Made by a program: the position numbers and the translations under genes
Source: Eustoma russellianum
Taxonomy: Eukaryota; Streptophyta; Magnoliopsida; Gentianales; Gentianaceae
Direction: 5' to 3'
Assembly (NCBI GenBank): GCA_036186865.1
Contig: AP025040.1
Location: 36,137,425-36,201,424 of the forward strand
Length of the DNA: 64,000 bases
Notes under the pieces: generated by a model
Told to the model about the DNA's origin: nothing
Databases searched by the model: none
The model's input: the letters and a program-made list of their open reading frames with translations, nothing else
In this document: piece after piece, positions 58,217 through 64,000 of the stretch
How the letters are laid out: each line of letters starts with the position of its first letter
How positions within the stretch are numbered: position 1 is the first letter of the stretch

Positions 58217-60077
58217 TGTTACGACCCGCACCCCCAAGCTAGTTGAAAAGAGAACAGATGAATTTACGACAGAATTTAAGTGCGATCGTTGAACTACACT
58301 TGGTAAAATACGTATAAGCACACCACAAACGAAACTTAAACAGTTATTAAAATACCCTAAGAGACATAAGAATAATTAAATAGGAATATAAAGAATAATA
58401 TAACTTTTATTAAGACTTAAGGAAAAACATCTAAGAAAAGTGGGATTGGACAAGATAGTATCCTCCATCCCACTACCACCCTCAAATCATTACCCATGCA
58501 TGTCTTACAATTTTTTTACACCATTCAACCTAAGCATCCCACATACAAAGGAAAGAGAAAACAAAAATCTTACAAATTCTATTTTCTATCCAATTGGAAT
58601 GCATGCAAGACTTCCACAAGCTTCCCTTTTTTCTTCCCAAGAGACATATTCCATGATGAGATTCCTTTTTCCCCCACACGAGGACTACTTGTCTTCATTT
58701 CTTTTCTCCATCATTTCACCACTCACACACCTTTTCTTCAACCACTCAAGATACATGCAAACCTTACACACACATTATATCTTCTTTCACTTACTTTCAA
58801 GCATGTCATGGAAGAAAATTACTTTTTTAAATACTACACTATTGATTTTGGCCTTATGTGTCAAGAGGAGGAACTTCTGTATTTTTTTATGCCACCTCAC
58901 TCCACTTAAACAAGGCACATATCTCTACTCACCCAAGATATTCTAAGCCATCTTATTTTATCTCAAGAAACAATTAAACATCCCAAAAACCCTCCCAAAC
59001 CGTGGGATTTACAAAAAGGGAAAAGAAGAAAATTCCTTTCTTGCGACATCCCAATTTTGACCAACCAAGTGACATGAAATAATTACACACATCTCACCTA
59101 TATTCTCCCAAACATAATCCTCTTATTTTGTCATTATGCCACCTATGTAAGGAAACAAGAAAGGTTTCTTACAATGCTCAAAATTCCACCCAATCACCTA
59201 ACATGCAAGCATTTTCTCTTCATTGTTTTCTCCTTCTCCCAAGCATTCAAAGGGGAAGACTCTCCCACATTCCCAAGGTAATTTCATTCACTTAGGGATC
59301 AAAAGAGGAGATTCCGTTTCTTTCTCTCTATCATCTTCATTTTATTCCCACCACAACATTTTATTCGCTCCTAATCCAACATCACAAATTTTCCAAGCAA
59401 ACAAACTTGTTCAACCCTCATTCTCCCTCCCCTCTTTCTCAGCCACGCTTGCAAGAAGAGGAGAATATATTTCAACTCACTTCCAAAAGCAAAAGACAAA
59501 TCTTACTCCATTCCAAACAATTTTAAGTCATCATCTTTCTCTTTTTAAAAGAAATATTCCCTCTCTTCAAGTTTTCAACCGTGAGCACCATGGGATGAAG
59601 AGGAGAGTCTATCTCATCTTTTTCGTTCTTCAACATTACAAATTCCATAACACTTCAAGAATACCTCTCTCTCTTCTCACCCAAATCAAGCATCAAAGTT
59701 CTAAACCCCTATAGCACCCCTTTAATCACGATCCATAAAAGAAGGAGTTTCATCTCATTGCTCTCATCGTTACTCATTCTATCTCCGTTCAAGAAAAGAA
59801 TCAAAATTATCCAACTTTCAAAGAAGGAAAAACCGTGAGATTCAAAGAGGGAAAAAGAAGAAAATTTTTCATCTTTGATGAAGAAGAAGCACATGCAAAT
59901 ATACGAAACCTTCAACCAAAACCAAACGTAAAGTCTTTACTAAGAATTGACGTTAGAAACTACTCAAATTTCTTGTTTAAGATGTTTAAATCATCTCCTC
60001 TCCTAGCCATTTAGGCCCTGCCCACCATCAAAGGAGAAAGTGAAGAAATTCTCTCCATTTTAAGGTCAAGATCAAAG

Positions 60078-60087
60078 AAAGGCAAGT
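60078..60087 (+). promoter_or_regulatory. T6 LTR candidate GC-type splice donor
   Basis: AAAG|GCAAGT, junction after 60081, matches the consensus of GC-AG introns. The T5 left LTR has the same AAAG|GCAAGT on the minus strand at 52043-52052. Confidence 0.35.
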
Positions 60088-61814
60088 GTTTCTTCCTAGA
60101 TCCTTCAAGGAAATTGTAATCTAAGTTTAGTATGCTCACTACTAACTATTGGATCATGCATGAAACTAAAACTATGAACTCTAAGTTTTGATGGCATTAA
60201 TGAAGGCTTGCATGTTGAAATTATAGATGTATATGTTCTTTCCTTGAGTTGAACTATGAAATATGCCTAGAGTACTACTTAAATTCGACATGCAAGATGA
60301 AATGTGACCATCACTTGGCCATATGGGCCTTGCATGTCATGAAGGTGATGTTGTCACTTTACTTTCTCAACTTGGATGTTGGTATATACATAAAGAGGAG
60401 ATGCTAAAAAGTGTACTAAGAATGATCTTCTTTGTTAGTTTGATACATGCATGCCTACTTTCTTCATATGCATATGTGATAAAGAGGATTTTTATTAAGA
60501 TTGAATTATTATACTCTCAAGATGACACAACCCATCCATTTCATTATGCCTGTCCAAAAGATGTCATCTTGCTCATTGTAAGTGTTAGCATCTCCATTTT
60601 CATTTCCCAATAGGATGGTCCAAGGGCCTCCACCTAAGCCATGAAGTCATCACCATCATCATGAAGTGTATTTTGATGATCTTGGTCTTAGAAATTAGAA
60701 ATGAGATACTAATTTCTATTTTTCTTGCTTCATATGTTGCATGTTATGTTTAGCATTATCATCATAAGATGATATATGTTATGTACTTTCATGTTGATTT
60801 AGTATGATGCACTTTCATGTTTGTGAGAAGAAACATGTATGTATGATATGATTAGAGCATACTATCATTTAGCATGATGGATATACATTAGAATCCGTAT
60901 GAACATCAAGCTTTGTAGTGGTGATGAGGAAATTCCATTTTTGAACCCCTCACTTTCGGCCATATGCTTAAAAATAAGAAATTTTGATGTACTAATTATT
61001 ATTGGAATAAATTATGCAACTATGACATGTAATAAAAGGAAAAAAGGCCCACAAGTGATACAATTACATATTATGAAATTTAGAGTTGTGGGCTACACTA
61101 CCTTCGGCCCAAATGGCCTTTTTGGCTATCTAGACTAATACAGTTCAAATGTCCATGAAACCATAATATTAGCATAAAGTATAAATGCTTAAAACAATCA
61201 AGGACCAATGAAATTATACAAGAAAGGAATGAACAAGTGAGATGGTGACAAGAGGGCGTTTCGGCCCTAAGCCCACCAATGCGGCCCCTATTTATAATTG
61301 AGGAAATTTTTGACCTATCCAGTAAATATGAATTAAGTATGTTTAAAGACTAGCTTAATGGATAACACGATATGACTTGAATGTCTAACATTGAGAATGT
61401 GAAAAAAAATCTTTCAAGTCATGATATACGACTTAAGATATAATTAAACCTTTCATGATTATTGACACCATTCGCATCCTTTTTATTTAATACGTGCATA
61501 ATATAAGTATAAAGTTTCCACAAATGCTTAAACCAAAGGAACTAATTACATATGTACAAGAATTACACCAACTAATTGAAGTAATACTATGCATGTCCAC
61601 TTATGCACCAATAAGAACTCGGCCAAACCAAGAATGACCATGAAGATACTGACCCAAAAAGAAGCCCATGTCATGGATGTGTCCTTATATTTTTTGTACT
61701 ATGAAACATGTTAACGAATCTGATTTCTGCATGAAAATGTTTTAAGTCTTCATTATTTCACAAGGATTTGTACTACGAGACAAATGATTTCATACGACTT
61801 ATGCATGTACCCAT

Positions 61815-62110
61815 AGAAATGTAACACCTTGACTAGGACAAGGCTCTTTACCTACTCTTATACGCATGATATGCAGGCTGAGTGTAACACCTTGTCCGGG
61901 GTAAGGGTTTTTTGCTTTTTCTGTTACGTCTATGATGTTCAGTATGGAAGGCTGCCTGATGTCTGCACTAGGGGAGGATGTCAGGGGCATATACATTATG
62001 TCATATTGTAACACCGCGTCCGAGACTCGGGTTCTCTGCTATAGCGTGTCACTGTTAGTCCTATGTATGTATGATGTAACATCGTGGCTGGACCATCGGG
62101 ATTCATAGAC
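61815..62110 (+). repeat. T6 LTR tandem repeat region
   Basis: Four or five diverged units of about 75-90 bp, each with a GTAACACC or GTAACATCGTG core followed by a GGGACAAGG or CGAGACTCGGG-like half-palindrome. Matches the antisense GGTGTTACAC region of T2 and T5. Confidence 0.75.
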
Positions 62111-62660
62111 GGTACTCGTGGCTACTCGGGGAATCATTCGGTATGTCGTAGGTACCATTCTTATGTTATGAAAAGTGTTATAGCCGCTATGTCATATCAG
62201 GTTCATGCAAGTATGATTTTAATTGTTTTTCTTTTAGAAAAGGTTTTCCGCTGCATATGTCAGAAAAGGTTTTCCCTTTTATATGTCTTGATCATGTCTC
62301 ATGTACCAAGCAACTCTAAATCGTAAATCTCAAAAATAATACAAGCAATATTACAGAATGACAAGAACAAACCAAAGAAGATTGTACACCAAAATGAAGT
62401 GACCATAAGCTAATACAAGTTTCCTTAAGCAGGATAGTATGTTTGCTTTACGATTCTTTTTATCTGTGATAATGATATATGATATGATATCTGCGTTCTT
62501 ATTTCACTTACATTAAGTATTAATTGTCAGCATCCGCTTCATATTTTACTCTTGCTGTTTCATTAAGATTTATGATTCATTGTGCTACACCATACTGTAT
62601 CACCCCCACCGCTACCCCACCTATATGATCCACTTGACATACTTAGACAGAACTACTTGC

Positions 62661-62702
62661 TGAGCGATTCGTTATCGCTCACCCCTTATTTTTACCACGC
62701 AG
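62661..62702 (+). promoter_or_regulatory. T6 LTR hairpin, branchpoint-like motif and acceptor-like AG
   Basis: TGAGCGAT, loop TCGTT, ATCGCTCA (62661-62681), followed by CCCCTTATTTTTACCACG and CAG at 62702. The 3' arm of the stem contains CTCAC. Confidence 0.5.
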
Positions 62703-62752
62703 ATCCTCAAAATCCTGAACTACAGTTTATCGAGGAAGAGCCCAGGGACTAG
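62703..62752 (+). other. T6 LTR short acidic frame
   Basis: After two bases: PQNPELQFIEEEPRD and TAG at 62750-62752. It is nearly the same peptide as in the T5 left LTR despite many silent differences. Confidence 0.4.
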
Positions 62753-63034
62753 ATGTATGGAGCTGATTAGTAGCTGGCGACAGCCTCTTTGTATTTTGGG
62801 ATATTCAGCTCTGTGTTTTGGTTATTTTGTTTTATGGATTTATCTATGACACTGATGCAGATTTATTAGGATGTACTCTTGTCAATGTTTATTTCGGCTT
62901 ATGTCATTTCGTTTCCATTTATCGATACATGTTATTACTATTTGTACATGTTTGATGATGGCGCCTTGTACTCCTCGTAGTAGAGTACGGAGGGTGCACC
63001 ATACCGAGACCCTAGTCCCGGACGGGGCGCTACA

Positions 63035-63050
63035 GGTGGTATCAAAGCCC
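63035..63050 (+). other. T6 primer binding site
   Basis: GGTGGTATCAAAGCCC directly after the LTR end. Confidence 0.88.
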
Positions 63051-63459
63051 AAGGCTCCAGATCCGAAGCAGACGACATATGCTAAGTGACGACGAGTACA
63101 TAGGTTATGATCGTAGAGCCTAGGATATGATCGCACTGTAGAGTCTGAGTCAGTGATTTTAGATTGAGTGCAACAACCTTAGTACAGATTCTCTGGAACG
63201 GTTTAGACAAGGTATTAAGGGTAATCATCCTTCCACTTAGCGTCGAATGAATAAATTAGGGGTCATGATAAATAGACTGATCCCCAAATATGAGCCATGT
63301 AGTATATGATCTTGAAAAACATGATTGAACGTCAAACCAATATATTGATTAATATTCGAGATAAGTGATAAGAGTTAATCTAATAAAATAATGTTAAGCT
63401 GCACATTACAACAAAACATACAAGCTTCGCGGGCGAAACTTTTTATAAGGAGGGAGGAC
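63051..63459 (+). other. T6 interior, non-coding, with polypurine tract
   Basis: No gag or pol homology and no useful frame. The end CGCGGGCGAAACTTTTTATA then AAGGAGGGAGGAC (63447-63459) is the usual Ty3 pre-LTR tail. A near-total internal deletion is implied. Confidence 0.85.
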
Positions 63460-64000
63460 TGTTACGACTCCCACCCCCGAGCTAGTTAAAAAGAGAACAG
63501 AGGAATTTACGAAAGAATTTAAGTGCAATCATTGAACTGCACTTGGTAAAATACGTATAAGTACACCTCAAATGAAACTTAAACAGCTATTAAAATACCT
63601 AAGAGACATAAGAATAATTAAATAGTCATATAAAGAACAGTACAACTTTTATTAAGACTTAAGGAAATAACATCTAAGAAAAGTGGGAATGGACAAGATA
63701 GTAACCTCCATCCCACTACCACACTCAAATTATTACCCATGCATGTCTTACAATTTATTTTACACCATTCCACCTAAGCATCCCACATACAAAGGAAAGA
63801 GAACAAAAATCTTACACATTCTATTATATCCAATTGGAATGCATGCAAGACTTCCACAAGCTTCCCATTTTTCTTCCCAAGAGACATATTCCATGATGAG
63901 ATTCCTTTTCCCCCCACACGAGGACCACTTTTCTTCATTTATTTTTCTCCATCATTTCACCACTTACACACCTTTTCTTCAACTAATCAAGATACATGCA
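63460..64000 (+). repeat. T6 3' LTR, first 541 bp
   Basis: Matches 58217-58760 with scattered substitutions and small indels. It continues beyond the window. Confidence 0.93.

Larger units (their letters stand above)
58217..63034 (+). repeat. T6 5' LTR
   Basis: 4818 bp, TGTTACGACCCGCACCCCC to GGGGCGCTACA. The first 1.9 kb is CT-rich and leader-like. A GC-type donor-like AAAG|GCAAGT lies at 60078-60087. The GTAACACCTTGTCC tandem region is at about 61815-62110, with the hairpin and acceptor-like tract at 62661-62702. Open stretches of 130-170 codons near 58440-59715 follow the low-complexity CT bias and look non-coding. Confidence 0.92.
58217..64000 (+). mobile_element. T6: long-LTR Ty3 derivative with almost no interior (partial)
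   Basis: 5' LTR 58217-63034, primer site, 425-bp interior, polypurine tract and 3' LTR from 63460 to the window end. The LTR belongs to the same broad family as T2 and T5. It has no coding capacity, so it could only move with proteins made elsewhere. The right target duplication lies outside the window. Confidence 0.9.

Noticed and set aside
58440..59714. Open frames of 137-168 codons in the first part of the T6 LTR.
   Set aside because: They follow CT-rich low-complexity sequence and overlap in different frames with no recognisable domain. The related 3' LTR start at 63460 has indels that would break them.
1..64000. Host protein-coding genes, tRNA, rRNA or organellar inserts.
   Set aside because: Nothing outside transposon domains was recognised. 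The only unexplained stretch (29727-30650) has no convincing gene structure.

Overview
The window is angiosperm nuclear DNA, most likely from a eudicot with a large, repeat-rich genome. It holds no ordinary host gene, tRNA or rRNA that I can support. Nearly every base belongs to nested transposable elements: long-LTR Ty1/copia elements of the Sirevirus (SIRE/Maximus) type, Ty3/gypsy elements of the chromovirus (Tekay/Del-like) type, and one family of L1-like LINEs. Names used here: T1-T6 are Ty3 elements, S1-S4 are Sireviruses, L1 and L2 are LINEs.

Layout. 1-16841: end of T1 (integrase, chromodomain-like tail, 3' LTR), split by S1 (5031-16548), a structurally complete Sirevirus with a perfect TTAAG target duplication and LTRs differing by under about 1%. 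16842-18926 and 28318-29726: two LTR remnants of an older Sirevirus (S2). T1 sits inside the first, and a Ty3 LTR fragment (T2) lies between them. T2 is split by S3 (19284-26967, minus strand, target duplication ATGCT), which has lost the end of its RT and its RNase H. 29727-30650 is unassigned. 30651-30779 and 47206-47345 are the pol tail of an old Ty3 element (T3), split by S4 (30780-47205, minus strand, target duplication GTTGC). S4 itself carries a 4.6-kb LINE (L1), a 0.1-kb LINE stub (L2) and a 4.4-kb Ty3 element (T4, 42338-46752). 47390-48900 is LTR-like and gag-like Ty3 debris. 48931-49444 is a 257-bp tandem duplication across an LTR edge. 49038-58216 is T5, a decayed minus-strand Ty3 element. 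T5's right LTR is interrupted by T6 (58217 to beyond 64000), which has 4.8-kb LTRs around only 425 bp of non-coding interior.

How the parts relate. The coding parts are gag (zinc knuckle), aspartic protease, integrase, reverse transcriptase and RNase H. Only S1 keeps a continuous pol. S3, S4, T4, T5 and T6 each have a different internal deletion, so the region records repeated insertion followed by loss through illegitimate recombination.

Most notable observation. The LTRs of three Ty3 families (T1, T4, and the related T5/T6) share a hidden layout. Each has a candidate 5' splice donor (GT, or GC in an AG|GCAAGT context), a family-specific tandem repeat, then a short hairpin whose sequence differs between families while pairing is kept. 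The hairpin's 3' arm runs into a CTCAC branchpoint-like motif, a pyrimidine-rich tract and AG. After the AG comes a short acidic reading frame in the same phase in every copy. I infer an intron contained within the LTR, possibly gated by the hairpin. This has not been tested.
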